Origin: Edolisoma coerulescens
Lineage: Eukaryota; Chordata; Aves; Passeriformes; Campephagidae
NCBI GenBank assembly: GCA_013397115.1
Contig: VWZW01007700.1
Location: 62,001-126,000 of the forward strand
Direction: 5' to 3'
Length of the DNA stretch: 64,000 nt
This document shows, piece after piece, positions 24,301-36,400 of the stretch. A program made the translations under genes and the position numbers. The first letter of the stretch is position 1. Each line of letters opens with the position of its first letter. Below the pieces are notes generated by a model. That model ran no database searches. It was not told the origin of the DNA and worked only from the letters and a program-made list of their open reading frames with translations.

Positions 24301-24449
24301 GGTCCTCACCTCCCTTCCTCTCTCCTTTGCCCGGGAAAGCCGGCCCCAGCCGCTCAGCGAGGCACTGCTGCCCTTCATCCTGCCCCGGCATACTCACGGC
24401 TGAAGTGGTTGAGGCAGGCGAGATCCACGATCTTAGCCCGAAATCGCAT
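18222..24449 (-). CDS. HUS1: HUS1 checkpoint clamp component (complete gene, 8 coding exons)
   Basis: HUS1 forms the PCNA-like 9-1-1 clamp with RAD9 and RAD1, which is loaded at damaged or stalled DNA and supports ATR-CHK1 signalling in the nucleus. Joining 24398-24449, 23995-24122, 23364-23540, 22593-22700, 21580-21654, 19627-19726, 19129-19260 and 18222-18304 gives 855 nt, or 284 aa plus stop, close to the roughly 280 aa of vertebrate HUS1. Every intron is GT-AG and all phases agree. Recognisable stretches include MRFRAKIVD at the N-terminus, NGGASMWCEL, NEIYLELVPENLSRALK, RIVTHDIP, AGQQVNPTKALC and the C-terminal SLQYFIPA. The ATG follows a strong context (ccgccATGC) inside a GC-rich promoter. 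ICE1 lies upstream on the same strand. No frameshift or lost splice site was seen, so the gene looks intact. Family function is established knowledge; the exon model is read from the sequence. Confidence 0.96.
19129..19260 (-). CDS. HUS1: HUS1 coding exon 7
   Basis: 132 nt, acceptor cacttttag, donor TGCA|gtaagt. It encodes ASEDGCQSSAQGRDLE through AGQQVNPTKALC. The segment before IDIKKLQQLL is the least conserved part of the family and is a little longer than I recall for mammals, which may account for the extra residues. Confidence 0.94.
19627..19726 (-). CDS. HUS1: HUS1 coding exon 6
   Basis: 100 nt, acceptor ggttgcag, donor TGGG|gtgagt. Starts in phase 0 and ends after one base of a codon. 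Encodes VIEANLSGEMNLKIETDL through LGNPPW. Confidence 0.95.
21580..21654 (-). CDS. HUS1: HUS1 coding exon 5
   Basis: 75 nt (25 codons, phase 0). Acceptor tttctag, donor ATT|gtaagt. It encodes VSIYLPVLKTMKSVVERM through SNFI, matching the conserved helix that opens the second PCNA-like domain. Confidence 0.95.
22593..22700 (-). CDS. HUS1: HUS1 coding exon 4
   Basis: 108 nt (36 codons, phase 0 at both ends). Acceptor ctttttccctcaag has a good pyrimidine tract; donor is GAT|gtaagc. It encodes PSLSSNSRIVTHD through PSVPDFD, the inter-domain region of the clamp. Confidence 0.93.
23364..23540 (-). CDS. HUS1: HUS1 coding exon 3
   Basis: 177 nt (59 codons, phase 0 at both ends), acceptor actgtag, donor CTA|gtaagt. 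It encodes GNFFDEFQMEG through CLRVAVEL, including the NLSRALKTAQSAK helix segment typical of HUS1. Confidence 0.95.
23995..24122 (-). CDS. HUS1: HUS1 coding exon 2
   Basis: 128 nt between acceptor ccggcag and donor CAG|gtaagc. It begins with two bases that complete an Arg codon and ends in phase 0. It encodes IINTIAKLAKTC through SMWCELSQ, the first beta-sheet region of the clamp fold. Confidence 0.95.
24398..24449 (-). CDS. HUS1: HUS1 coding exon 1
   Basis: 52 nt from ATG (24449-24447) to donor CGTGAGT. It encodes MRFRAKIVDLACLNHFS plus one base, so it ends in phase 1. An upstream in-frame start was not found, and the protein begins as in other vertebrate HUS1 proteins. Confidence 0.95.
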
Positions 24450-24665
24450 GGCGGCGCGGGCCCTCCCGGCCTCCTCGCCCGCTGCCACAAAAAGCGATCA
24501 GGGAAGAAGAGGCCTCCCGCCGAACAGCTCGGCGCGGAGAGCGGCCATTGCACCCGCTTCCCGCCTGCGCGGCGGGATTGGGCAGCGTCTCGCTGGGAAA
24601 GGCGGGCCCTGCCAGACTTCCTTCCGCTGCGCTAGCCGTCCTCGTAGTCCGGGCTGAAAAGTTTG
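24450..24665 (-). promoter_or_regulatory. HUS1: HUS1 GC-rich promoter and 5' UTR
   Basis: The stretch just upstream of the HUS1 ATG is GC-rich with many CpGs, in sharp contrast to the AT-rich surroundings. On the gene strand there is a CCAAT box (24577-24581) and an ETS-type CGGAAG (24621-24626), and no TATA box. That is the usual make-up of a housekeeping CpG-island promoter. The island extends into intron 1 (to about 24.24 kb). The transcription start cannot be fixed from sequence alone. Confidence 0.7.
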
Positions 24666-25014
24666 GCTGGAAGTAAAATGCCTTGGCACCCCCGGAACAT
24701 ATGTGAAAATTCATCTGTGTGGGTCCCAGCCCCGATGTGTCGAGGAATTTTCTTTTTCAAATCCAAAGGGGCCCTTGCAGCAGAGACCATCAGCCCCTGG
24801 CAGGGGGCAAGCCCCGACACTGCCCCACATGACGCGGTGGTCAGGAAGGAAAGCAATAGTCGTGTTAGAAAGTGGAGCGAACAGAGCTTTCTGACGGCCC
24901 TTTCCACTGCCCCGTTGTTAGCCAGGCCACCCAGAAGGGGCTGGGGCAACCGAAAGTGTTTTGAGAAAGATATCCTCTGTCAGACCGGGCACCTCATGTA
25001 GTCAGGCTCCCAGC

Positions 25015-25572
25015 TTAGTGCATGGTGCACAGGTGCAAAGGTTGGAATAGTTCAAGGAAATACAAAGTGAAGGAAAACTTTGCTGTACCTGTCAGTGAGC
25101 AGTATGCCTGTTTCCTGTAGAAGATGGTGTCCTTTGCCTTGATGGTTTTGGTTCCTTGCAGTCCTTCAAAACTACAGCATTTGCTGAAGCAGTTTTCTAG
25201 TGTTCTTTTTGGTCTGTCAGGATTGTCTGGTGTTCTTTTGTCAAACTGCAAGTTCCTCAGATCAGCTAAATTGCCTCTTACATTTAATTTTGAAATATTC
25301 TTGGGATGCTGCTCACATGCCTTGATGCTCTCTTTCAATACAGTCATTATGAAGAAAATTAAAAGAAATAACCTTGGATCTGCATAGTGAGAGATACAGC
25401 AACAGTTTCTGGAGAGGTTATTCTCTGCTTGTATTGCTCGTAGGCCTTCTAAATTTTGTAGAAATAAGCTGAAGATTTTCCTAGAGAAACCAGTGCAGCA
25501 GGGTGTCACAAATTCTGATCTAGAATCCTGCCAGCTATGCCAATTTGTCACAAATGTGTGCTTTAGGGTCAC
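25015..25572 (-). other. Unrecognised 180-codon open segment directly upstream of HUS1 (b)
   Basis: Open for about 185 codons on the minus strand, ending roughly 560 bp upstream of the HUS1 ATG. It includes SRKIFSLFLQNLEGLRAIQ, ESIKACEQHPKNISKLN and ENCFSKCCSFEGLQGTKTIK. Candidate acceptors are cactggtttctctag and ggcatagctggcag; a good donor CACTGACAG|gtacag occurs near 25.09 kb. The length is unusual for AT-rich non-coding DNA and no repeat signature is seen. It could be a 3' or internal exon of a lineage-specific gene together with 25793-26023, or a pseudogene. No product is proposed. Confidence 0.35.
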
Positions 25573-25792
25573 TCAAAAAATCACCATCATAGGTATTAGC
25601 AAGAGTGGGGTTAATATACATTTATGAAAGTGTGACATTAAGTTCAATTGACAAGTTTCATGCTATCATGGATGAAACATAAAAAGAAAAATCGAATTAG
25701 AATAATTTTAGAGTGATTTACACAGAGACCAAAGACGAAAAAGACTCTCCTGTTGAATCACAAAGTTTGGAGTATATGCTCTTGCTTACTAA

Positions 25793-26023
25793 ACTCCTGA
25801 TAGAGCTTACGTGCAGCTAGGTCCAGTCTTAGTTTCAGACTTGGACAATAGTTTATACCTAAGAGAATTAACTCAAACTTTTTCATTAAATATTGCTCCA
25901 TTAGCCTTTTGTTTTGTAAAACATGGCTGCAGAAGATAAAGACCTGATGGTGTGAAATCCCACACATTACACTCTGCAGTTCAACACACTTTCCATCTTT
26001 CACAGACATAGTTGCAGACTGCT
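25793..26023 (-). other. Unrecognised exon-like open segment upstream of HUS1 (a)
   Basis: Minus-strand segment bounded by a plausible acceptor (tttcactaaaag) and donor (GAGTTTA|gtaagc). It reads QSATMSVKDGKCVELQ through LAARKLYQEF with no stop for about 77 codons. The composition (mixed hydrophobic, Leu-rich, Cys and His) looks like protein rather than repeat. I cannot name the family. The donor leaves phase 1, and I found no acceptor in the next segment that restores its frame, so this may be part of a gene with unseen exons or a decaying relic. Confidence 0.3.
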
Positions 26024-26190
26024 TTTAGTGAAATAATTGCTATATGAAGGTTAAGTGGAATTTGCAGAAGGAAGATTGATCTAATCCCTTTCAAGCTGTG
26101 GCATCCTGATACGTGTGGATTGCAAAAGGTTTAACAGATCCACATCATTTGCCTTTTCTGACTTCTACTATGGTTTCCTGAGAAAGCTGC

Positions 26191-27277
26191 TGTCATGGTT
26201 TGACACTGGCCAAATGCCAGGCACCCACAAAAGTCACTCATTCACCCCCCACTGCCACAGAGGAGAGAAAATATTAATGAAGGCTTCATGAGTTGAAATA
26301 AGAACCAGGAGAAAACACTCCAAGGGCAAAACAGGCTCAACTTGGAGGTAAAAAGTGAATTTATTACTAACACAGTCAGAGGAGGATAATGAGAAGTAAA
26401 ATAAGCCCTTAAAAACACCTTTTCTTCTCCCAACCCCTCCCTCCTTCCCACTGAGAGTGCAGGGAGACAGGGCATGGGGGTTTCTGATGAGTTTGTCACC
26501 CAAGATCTTCTGCTGCTGCTCAGGGAAGGGAGTCCTTCCCTTGTGAGACCATGGGGTCCCTTCCACGGGAGACAGTTCTCCGTGAACTTCTCCAGCATGA
26601 GTCCACTCTCACGAGCAGCAGTCCTCCCAAAAGTGCTGCAGTGTGAGTTCCTCCCACGGGCAAACAGTCCTCCCAAAACTGCTGTGGCATGGATCACTCT
26701 TCCGTGGGGTGCAGTCCTCCAAGGACAGGCTGCTCCAGCCTGGAAACAGGGGCCCTCTCTCTCCACTGGGTCTTCCACTGGAACACAGCCTCCTCCATGC
26801 ATCCACCTGCTCCAGCGTGGGCACCTCCCCCACAGGCTGTGGGTGGATCTTTGCATCCCCCCGTGAATCCCCATGGCCTGCAGAGGAATCTCAGCTCCAG
26901 CTCCTGGAGCACCTCCTCCCCATCCTTCTTCACTGACCTCGGTGTCTCCATGTTGTTTCACTCACACATTCTTACCTCCTCCTCTTCCTTCTTCACTGGC
27001 CTTGGTGTCTCCATGTTGTTTCCCTCACATATTCTCACCTCCTCCTCTTCTCTGGCTAGAATTAAAACTGCGTCCCGTTGTTTTGATTTTCTTCTCAAAT
27101 ATGTTATCACAGAGGCGTTACCATCATCTCTGATTGGCCCAGCCTTGGCCAGCGGCATGTCCATCTTCAGAGCTAACAGGGCTCTGCTGGACATGGTGGA
27201 AGCTTCTAGCAGCTTCTCACAGAAGCTACCTCTGTGGCCCCCCACTACCAAAAACCAGGCCACGCAAAACCAACACA
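26191..27277 (-). mobile_element. Solo LTR, avian ERVL type
   Basis: 1,087 bp with TG...CA ends. On the minus strand it starts TGTGTTGGTTTTGCGTGG and ends AACCATGACA, a widespread avian LTR. The flanking pentamers gctgc and gctgg look like a 5-bp target duplication with one change. A minus-strand AATAAA lies near 26359. Long open frames inside it are by-products of its GC-rich, repetitive composition. It sits between HUS1 and ICE1. Confidence 0.8.
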
Positions 27278-30200
27278 GCTGGACAGAGGTTTGTTCTCTA
27301 GCTTGTTTTCTAGATATGGTCTGTTTTTAACAATGCTTTATAACCTCTGAAGATTAAGCCACAATAAGAAGACAGACTTTACGTATACAAAAAATTTCCA
27401 TTGCTTGTCCTAAATAATAAAGAACGAGGAATTAGTAACCAAGATGGGCATCAGAAATAATTATATGCTACATATACACCCAGAAGTCTGCAAAAAAATG
27501 GCTTTATATTGCTCTGTGCTCTCATCACAGTTGACTGACAGGCTCTACTTCAGGGGTTCAGGCCAGGCAGGAGCCATTTATTACTATAGCTGTAGGAGAG
27601 AAGGCAGATTGACAGAGGTTCAGTTCTCTACCCGTAATGGCTTAAAACAGAAGTGCTAGGGTATATCACACTGACAGCAGATATAAACAGCTTTATGAAG
27701 GAGCCTTGATATGGCAGAGCAGCACTGACAGAGTACAAAACTATCACAGCAGTTGTACCCCTCTTCTCCTAATAACTCAGAACTCTGTGCTGTCTGTACA
27801 TCTCAGCCTGTCACCCTCTTGCTTGTGACATTGCTATATCCACTGTTAACTTTCAGGCCTAGTGAGTCCTGCTGCCACGCAATTACTTCTTGTGATCAAA
27901 GCCAATTTCTTCTGCAGTGTTTGCTTGGTTGATGTATTTTTTCCAATTTTTCTACTAGTTATTTACATGATAAATGAATTATACATGTAATTGAAATCAC
28001 GAGTTCGATGTTTTTAAGCTCATCTAAATAACTTTAAAGTACACTTATTTAGGGAAGAAGGCCTTCACACTGCTTAGGTTGCTTGATGGAGAGACAAAGG
28101 AAATGAAATAAAAATCTGAGAATGTCAACTCTTGAGAATCAGAGGGACACTGAACATATCACCACAGAAAATGAATAGGTACTAGAACGGGCCCTTTCTC
28201 TATATAACAGTTTTAACTGCACTATTGAGGCCTTTCCACATTAATTTGATCTATGGGTGGGTATTATTGTAACTGATCAATTGGCTTGAAAAGTCTGTGT
28301 GATTTGATCCCAGTCTGCTGAAGCTCAGCTCTGAACAGGTCTGTATCACTGGACTGAAAAAGTAGTAAAATAGCATTAAGGGGGTTCTTTGGCTGTTATG
28401 GAAAACTTCAATATTTTTATATAAATTAATTGAAACTGACCATAATGTATATCTAGATGTTAAGGTTAATCAGTGTTTTCAACTTGAAATTGTACACTTA
28501 ATGAAACACACCTTTCTCATACACTGTTTAAAAGTTGTTAGTGAAAACCCCTATGTTAAATGGTGCTTTGAGCAAGAAAAGTATAGTACAACATAAGCCT
28601 ACACAGGCCACAAAACAATGATCAGATTCAAAATACAGTCTTTAACACATTTTTAAATGATATTGTTAATGGATCCATTGCAATGCATCACAAATTAAAA
28701 AGATAGTAATTTAGATATGGAAAAACATAAAAAGTGAAAAAGAAATTAAGAATAAAACACGACCCGCAGTGAGAATTTCAAGTGTTATTTTCTATCATCA
28801 TCTACACAAAACTGGAATTGAAGTTGTTTTGACTATATGGAAAATCACAAGAAACTGTTTTGAGTTAAATGAAATAATTTTACCTAAAAGAAGTTGTGTG
28901 TATTTTATTAAAATAAAATTCCCTTCAGAATTCTTAGGGAGGAAGTGCTTGCTCCTCTTTGTCCCTTCATGGCTAAGTAATTCACATTCATTTTCAGTTC
29001 ATGAACTTTGTTTATACGCTGCCTACATGCTGTTTTGCTTTTTGGGTTTAATGTTAAAGTGAGCAAATCACATAAAACCTCTAGTGGGAAATCCTGCCAG
29101 CTTGCAGAGAAAATGTACCAAATGAGAAAATAATATACCAGACCTACAGACAGGCTGATGGCCCAAGAAGCATCTGTCTCTGTTTTTGCTCATATTCATT
29201 GAAAAAAAGGGGCATATGGATGGCCAAAAAGACTCATAAGTTTTTAACATATGTAGGGATCATGTCTTCATCCGAGACTTGCTTTTGGGCCAATATTCTA
29301 GCAGTGAAGCTGACTACTAATATTGAAGCATAGAATCAGTGAGCAATTTGTCCCTAGCATACTGTGATTAAAAAAACACCCCCAAACAAAACCCAAACAG
29401 GTTACTGCCTGTGCATTCAATAATGAATCCACCATCATCAAAAGCTTTCTGGAGACAGGCTTGTGACTGTATGTGAAGCCCAAGGAGACAAGTTGTGCCA
29501 AGTACTGAGCTTCCTCCTACTTGATGCTTAAACCACATCAGAATTCATTCTCCTCTAGTCAAAGCATGGCAACAAGATGTTTATTTAGAAAACAGGCCAT
29601 TTTCAGTAGCAAACATTTAGACATCTCTAGGGTGATGTGGCAGCTGAAGGAATTTGAGCTGAGACTAAAATTCAAAATAATCAAAACCCAGGCCATTTGC
29701 ATAAATATCTCCCGTATTTTCTTTCTAACTCCCATTAGCTACCTAATTGTTTCATTAAGCTTCAGAATGTTGTTTTTTTCAAAATTTCAACTCAAATAGT
29801 CGAAAAAGAAATTTCATTAAGTGAGTTGCATTAAATTGAGTGTAATAGATGGGCTCAGAACACCCAAAATCATTAACATTTCATGGATTTATAAGCCCCT
29901 GAAATGAGGTTCAGAATTTTGCAAATTAAGACTTCAGTCTATTCGGGCCAGTAACAATGTCATTACAAAGCCTGTCTCTGAAGAAATCCTTCTTGCTAAT
30001 TTGTCAGTCTTTTGAGAGTAGTCTCTGACTTTTCTTGAAGTGAAAATTATGTATAGTAGGAAGAATGTAAGCTAAATGGTGATACTCCAAAGTGTTTTAA
30101 CCACCTAAATTCAGCTTCTTTATAACAAATCTTCAGATTTTCTGATTGGTTTCCACCCATCCATGCGGTTTCATCAATTAAAACAGAGTAGAGCATGTAA

Positions 30201-33200
30201 TTTCATTAGTCATTTCAAACTGGAAAACTTGCAACTGCTTTGGTCTTACTCTAGTCTCCAGTTCAGAAATCCTTTTTGTTCTAAACAGGCACATGAAAGC
30301 AGAAGCTAGGAAAGACCATACATCAGTTTCAGAGGGTTTGATAAAATAACTAGAGCTTAATTTTAAGCAGCTCAGAGTCCAACCTTTTTTCTTTTATGAA
30401 GACAAAGAAATAATTCACACTGAAAAAGATTTGCTACTATACCTAGAGAGGCAAAATCATCCTGGAAAATACCCTAGTGGTGTAACAGATAGCCTAGCTC
30501 AAAGATGCTGCTTTTTGTAGAAACAAAGTTTAATAAAAGCTATGTATGTCCAAAATTTGTATTCCAGCAAGGGATGACTGAGTAAACAGTCGAATGATCC
30601 TGCTAGTATAACATATTAGGATACAGATACTCTTAAAATAACTTTTAGTATGAAGGCAACTAAACAAGTAAAATAGAGAAATAAAATTTTTCCTAGAATA
30701 ACTTATTCCAGCATCCTGTTCATCTACACACAGACAAAGTTACACTGCTCTCCAATATTTATGACAAGTTTCTTTTCCTGGAGTAAATATATATCAGGGA
30801 TTTTTCAAATAACAAATAATACAGTTATGAAGTCAGAAGCCTACAGTCAGAATTACCCTTATAAATAAACTATTATACATGTTTACTGTCTCCTGTATTT
30901 GAGTCAGGAGAACTGCTAGAGCTGAGTATTTTAATCTGACATGAATTTTGACTGCTAGCATTTTGTCTAGCCCTAGATTGTTGACATTAATGTCTTAGCA
31001 GTTGAGACAGCTTTTCATGTTTTAGTTTAGGAATATGAGAAGGCATGGAGGAAGTGAAAACCTGAACATTTCCTGATACACATAGTTTTGGACAAGCCAC
31101 ATGCTTAATATTTGTGTAAGAACACAAAAAAGCAAAAATCTGCAAATGACAGAAACCTGAAAATCCCTGTTTTAATGGGCTATTTTGAACGAAATAGGAT
31201 TTTAGTATTTCGAACACATATAAAGATGGATAAGCATTCCATACACTGAAAATCACTATCCTTTATGGATATCAACATTTTACAGCTCTTTAAATACTGT
31301 GTGTGGGAGTTACAAATATTTTTTTATGAGTGATGAATGATTAGTACTTAACAGAGGCAAACACCTTCTATTTTACTGATTCCAATGCAGTTTGATTGGG
31401 CAGTAGAGAGGAACACAGAATTGAAATCAGTTTCATGTTTCCGGTACACACAAAATTTTTTCTTACAGTTACATAAGCAGAACAGAATGTTTTTCATGAA
31501 AATGGTTTTGAGGGTAGGTTGAAATTTTTTATTTTTTTAGAATTTGGTTCCAATTAGTATAGCTGTAGATTTTTGATCTTGGAAAATTCTGATATTTCCC
31601 CTATGAATCTCATATACTTCAACTGCCAGTGTTTTATAAAAATTCTAAACGAAATAGGTTTTTCTATTTGCTGTGAAGATTTTCAGGTTGCAATATTTTT
31701 GCACTGAAACATCTGTGATCCTTACTCACTTTGTTCATTTTTTTATTTGTTTTGTTTCCCATTTTCTTTAGTTTTCAGATTTATGATCAATACCTTTATT
31801 GTCAACCTATGCTTTCTTTTGTCCTTCTTCCACTTCAGATATTTTGTGCTCGCTTAAGTGCAAGAAAGGTAAATGAAGGGTACCCATAAAATCCCCAAAG
31901 CCTTCACAATCACCAAAATGCCCAGTGTCCCAGACATCATACAGCTTCAACCTGAGGCAAATTAATTTATCTGAGTCCCTACTGGAAGCCTTCATGATAG
32001 ACATCTGTAGCAGTGCCTGTTGTGCCCAGGTATCACCAATACTACTAGATTATTTTTCATTGGCCAAGTTGTCTGTGGTAAACTCACTGAAGCCAATTTG
32101 ATGTCCAGAGTGCCAGCAGCTATAGCTGCAACTGAAATCAATGGCCACTTTGCTCTACACAGTTTCACCTCAGAGGAAAGAAACTCTCAGAGGGCTAGGA
32201 GATTGCACTGGTAGTCATACTTGGAAGAGGCACAAAAATCACAATGCATATCAGCACCACAAAACTGTCAGAATCTAGGTCCCATTACAATAAGAATCTG
32301 CATTAGCAAAGCGCACACCTTCATATGGGCACAACCACTGAGTGAAAACAGAAATTTTCAATAGTTTTTTAAAGCTACCTCCCAAGCCCCCAAAACATAC
32401 CAGAAACTTTTGGAGAGATGTCCAGAACTGCAGTGTTATGGGCAATTCATTCAGTGAAATTACCTCATAAGGTAATTTCCTGCTGCTCCCCAAAATAGTA
32501 TTTATATAAGTTAGAAACACACTTAATTCTGTGTTATTTAAAAAGATCAGTAAGAACACAATGGTGTTTGTCTCTTTTATTATGAAAGATACAAAAACAG
32601 AGTGTAGTGAAGCTATCATTAGAAACATGAACTTTTTTTGAACCAACTCTCTATTTACATATACAAAATTCCCCAAGTGGAACAATATCAAATGTGAGAC
32701 ACATCAAAATATACCATATATACAAGTTCAGAGATTTAATATCTCTGTTACTCCATACATGATGGCTACACAAAAAGTCAATTCCTACCTGTTTTCCACA
32801 AATATTTTAAATTAGGTTTATGAGACACCCCAAGCAAAATAAAGCAGAATCTGGGGAATGTTCTGCTATCCAAATGGTTACTTTATAAAAATAGTACAAA
32901 ATAAGAGAGCCAGGTTTTCAAGTCAGGCTGAATATTCTGTCAAATAGTCCATACTCCAAACTGATGTAGGTAAAAGAACGAAAACTATTACTGATTTTTA
33001 TTGTCATCAAACCAGAAATATCTCAGGAGTTGAAGATGCGCTCATTTTTGGATCACTAATCAGCTACTAGGAAAAGCAAGTATTTTTGTTTATTTTTTTA
33101 AAATTCTTCCTTCAAACAGAAAAGCCAAATAAAATACTAGAGCTTGCTTTGCATGATCAGACATTCTGATTAAAAACATGAAATACAAGAAGACACACCA

Positions 33201-33283
33201 CTTCGTATGGTTTTTAACTGGAACCAACTACTGCTTAATTGGTAAGGCACTTCTTCCTTTAGATCAGTCCACTTCCCTACATT
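27278..33283. other. AT-rich intergenic DNA between HUS1 side and ICE1 3' end
   Basis: About 6 kb with no recognised gene, repeat boundary or conserved exon. The ICE1 3' UTR presumably occupies part of the right end. Confidence 0.5.
33089..33094 (-). terminator. ICE1: Candidate ICE1 polyadenylation hexamer
   Basis: A minus-strand AATAAA about 190 nt past the ICE1 stop. It lies next to an A/T run, so a longer 3' UTR using another signal is equally possible. Confidence 0.3.
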
Positions 33284-33465
33284 TTAGTTCAGCTGCATTT
33301 CACACAGAGAAGTGATTTCAGCTATGCCATTTGTGACAGCAGAAGGGATGTTGTTAAGAACTTTTGCTCTCCAAGCATGGATGGCCTCAACAATACCTTC
33401 TGGATTGCTTGAACCCAAGTCACATAGTGAATATATGGCTGCCAGCTGCACACCCCAGGGAACAC
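33284..33465 (-). CDS. ICE1: ICE1 terminal coding exon
   Basis: 182 nt ending in TAA (33286-33284), acceptor actttttgcag. It encodes GVPWGVQLAAIYSLCDLGS through ITSLCEMQLN. PWG.QLAA.Y.LCDL is the family's C-terminal signature. An 8-kb intron holding the ERV and the 34-kb LTR separates it from the preceding exon. Confidence 0.94.
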
Positions 33466-36400
33466 CTGCAAAAAGTTAACACAAATCAGCTTATAGAAAC
33501 TTTGATATGCAAGAATGTTTTTGGGAATCTATAGCAACTGTTATTCAAGAACTGAAAATAAAACACATCAACAGCTGTGATGCGTAACACCGTAATGTAG
33601 CAAGATAACAACCTGCACACAAATTGCGTAACATCTTATTTTATACTAGCACTTTCCAGTTTTCTCAATTCAGCAACTTTTCAGTATTCAAAGGACATAA
33701 AAGAGTTGAGAATCTAGTGACTTTAGTTAAGAGTAATCAGACTTAAGAAAACAGTCGGGTTTACACCGAGTCTGAAACAAACACAGACATACATTGTACA
33801 CCATACAACACCAAGTTGGAAGAACTTGAGATTGCAAGGAAGAGAAGTTACACGGGTGGCTCAAAGCTCCCTAACATTAACAAATGCTTCACCGCAAAAT
33901 GTACTTAACATCCAGAGTAACTTAGTAATGTGAATCTCTGCTGCCCTAACTGCCTTGTTTTGTCTCACCAATATCTTGAACTGTCTTTCTCCCAGTACAA
34001 CAATTTTGTTAGTAGTAAGCTTCATGTCATGGTTTAGCATAGTTTGGTTCTTAGTTAAGGAGAAATCCACCAGCTATGGAAGTGATCTTTTGTGAGGAGC
34101 TGCTGACAGCTTCCTCCAGACCTGACAAAACCAATCAGCTGGCTAGTCTGAATACTGACAACTCTGATTAAGCCACTAAAAAAAGTTTTATACGCCTCTG
34201 TGATCCACATTTAAGTACGAACAAACCCTGGGAAAGCTCTCTCTTACTTCCGCCTTTTGGATAGGTAACTGGGGGGCCGGTGCGGCCCAGGGGGTCCGGG
34301 CTGGGCCCTGCCTGTGGCCCTGCGCCGTGTGGGCTGGCCCCGCGGCTTGGCTAAAAATCTCAGCTGTTCCTGCTCCTTTAGAGCAGCCCCTCCAGTGCCC
34401 CAGCCGAAATGAAATCCTACACCTTGAGAGCTCTGGCTGCTGCCGGCAGAGATCACGGGACCAACAGCAAGAGGCAAATTCCAGCTGCAAGGCCCGGGTA
34501 AGATTAACCCCTTCAGTGCTGTAAGACTCCCTAGAACAGACAAAACTTGCAGACATCAATCCTCTCCCGAGTCAGAGGAAAGGAAAAGGTGAAGGCACGT
34601 AAAGAAAGCACAACAGAGACACAAAAGTCAGTGAAGAAGGAAGAGCTGAAACCCAGAGAGAGGAGAAAGAGGAGATGCTTCGAACCTAAGAGTTGAAATT
34701 CTTCTGTAAGGCTATGGTGATAGACTATGAAACATCAGAATACCCCAAGACACCCTGTAATTCATGAAAAGCCTGGGGAGTAGAGTGTTCAAACTGTGAC
34801 CGTGAGCAAAGGCTCCTGTGCTGAAACAAGCAAATGTTGAAGTAGCTGTGATGTAATGAGAAGCTTGAACAGAGAGTGAAGAAGATTCTTGCCCCCAGAG
34901 ACCTCTGTTCCCAGAAATGAAGATGATCCCAGAGACAGATGAAGAGAACCTTTGTTTCTGAACAGCTCATCCTTATAATGGTACCCCATTAGCTAAAGAT
35001 TGAACCCTTGAAAACAGTTGTGGGAAAAGCTGTAAGATGAGGGAAGGGACTTTTCACACTGCGAGCAGAGAACTATCTCCAGCTGGCTGACTTCACTATG
35101 ACATTGAAGCCATGAGAGAGCTGTTTCTTGTGGAGGAGTCACCATAGCTGGCAAAAGAGACTCCTCTCCCTAAGTGAACTGAAGAAAGACTATAATAGAG
35201 GTGGTAAACTGACTGAAAAAAATTCTAAGTTTTGTCCCTTTACGTTGTCAGTGGGAAAAGAGAGAAGAGGTGGGGGGAGGAGAAACGTTCTGAAGGTTGA
35301 TTCTGACTCTTATTATTTTTTCTTTTAGTTCTGTTAATAAACTTCTGATGAGACTGGCAGCTGGACTGACAGCCTCACAGAATTAGACTTAAAGGCAGTC
35401 AGAATTTACCCATGAGATTTTACCGAGAAATTTTGCAGCTTCAGTGAAACCCACGGAAAAGGCCAAGAAGATAATCAATGAGAGAAGATGCTCTGGACAC
35501 AAGGAGAAGATGTTCTTGTTATGGGACATCAAGTGTGTACAGGGACGGATTCACGGATAATATGTAACAACTATACTTTTGCTTGTATAGCTAATTGTTT
35601 TACTGCTTGAATGGTCATTGTTTGTTAGACAGCCTTGTCATTGTTTGCTAAGCAGCCAATCTCAATAAGCCACAGCAACTGTGAAAAGGTATAAGAGAAG
35701 CAGTAGAGAAAATAAAAAAACTTGATAGCTTTGAATTACAACAAGTGTGGTGCTGTTATGTCTGTCTCGACTTAAACCACAACTGGTGACCACGACATGA
35801 TCCAAAGAGCCTGCCTGGAGAGCAGGAAGCCTGCGTAGAGAGTGGGGGAGACGGAGCCCAGTGAGAGGAGAGTAGCGGGTTGAGCTACCGAGGTCCAGAC
35901 TGTCTGCAACCTTTGTTAAGGTGAGCCCGTTGGGAACGGAATGGGAGCAAACACATCCCAAGAGGAAAAACCAATAGTTAATATATAGATGTCGATGTTA
36001 AAATGACGTGGCATAAATTATGATAAGTTGATATTGCAGAGACTGCTACTGTGGTGCAAAAGTCAAGGGATTGAGACTACTTGTGTCAACACCTTTAGCG
36101 TTCAGACATGGGAAACGGTGGGTTTGCATATTTTGGACCTTGCTTCTCGTGGAGATGATATTGTTAAAGAATTTATGACGACATGGAAGATAGTTTTAGA
36201 CACTGTGAAAAAGAACTGAAAAAAGAACAAGACACTGCAGCAGCTAGCACAGCAGAGAGAACGGAGACAGATAATGCTGACAGGACTGAGAACATTGCAG
36301 TGGGAGGGGCTGACGGGGCACAGGCTGGCGCAGCAAAGCCTGTATTGTTTCCGATACCCAAACCGCAGAGAGCTTCGCTTCCTCCCCCTTCCAACCCTGC

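Noticed and set aside
24242..24949. Several open frames over the HUS1 promoter
   Set aside because: Few stops are expected in a CpG-rich island; none resembles a known protein and they overlap HUS1 exon 1 in other frames or strands.
26242..27330. Long open frames on both strands (up to about 239 codons)
   Set aside because: They lie inside a recognisable ERVL-type LTR, overlap on both strands and have low-complexity Pro/Ser/Gly composition; LTRs do not encode such proteins.
31807..32004. Minus-strand 65-codon frame with a C2-domain-like look (RLKLYDVWD)
   Set aside because: Too short, no splice-supported partner and no second motif; similarity judged accidental.
34188..34559. Two overlapping minus-strand frames of 99-123 codons
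   Set aside because: GC-rich block inside the LTR-like segment; no recognisable protein.
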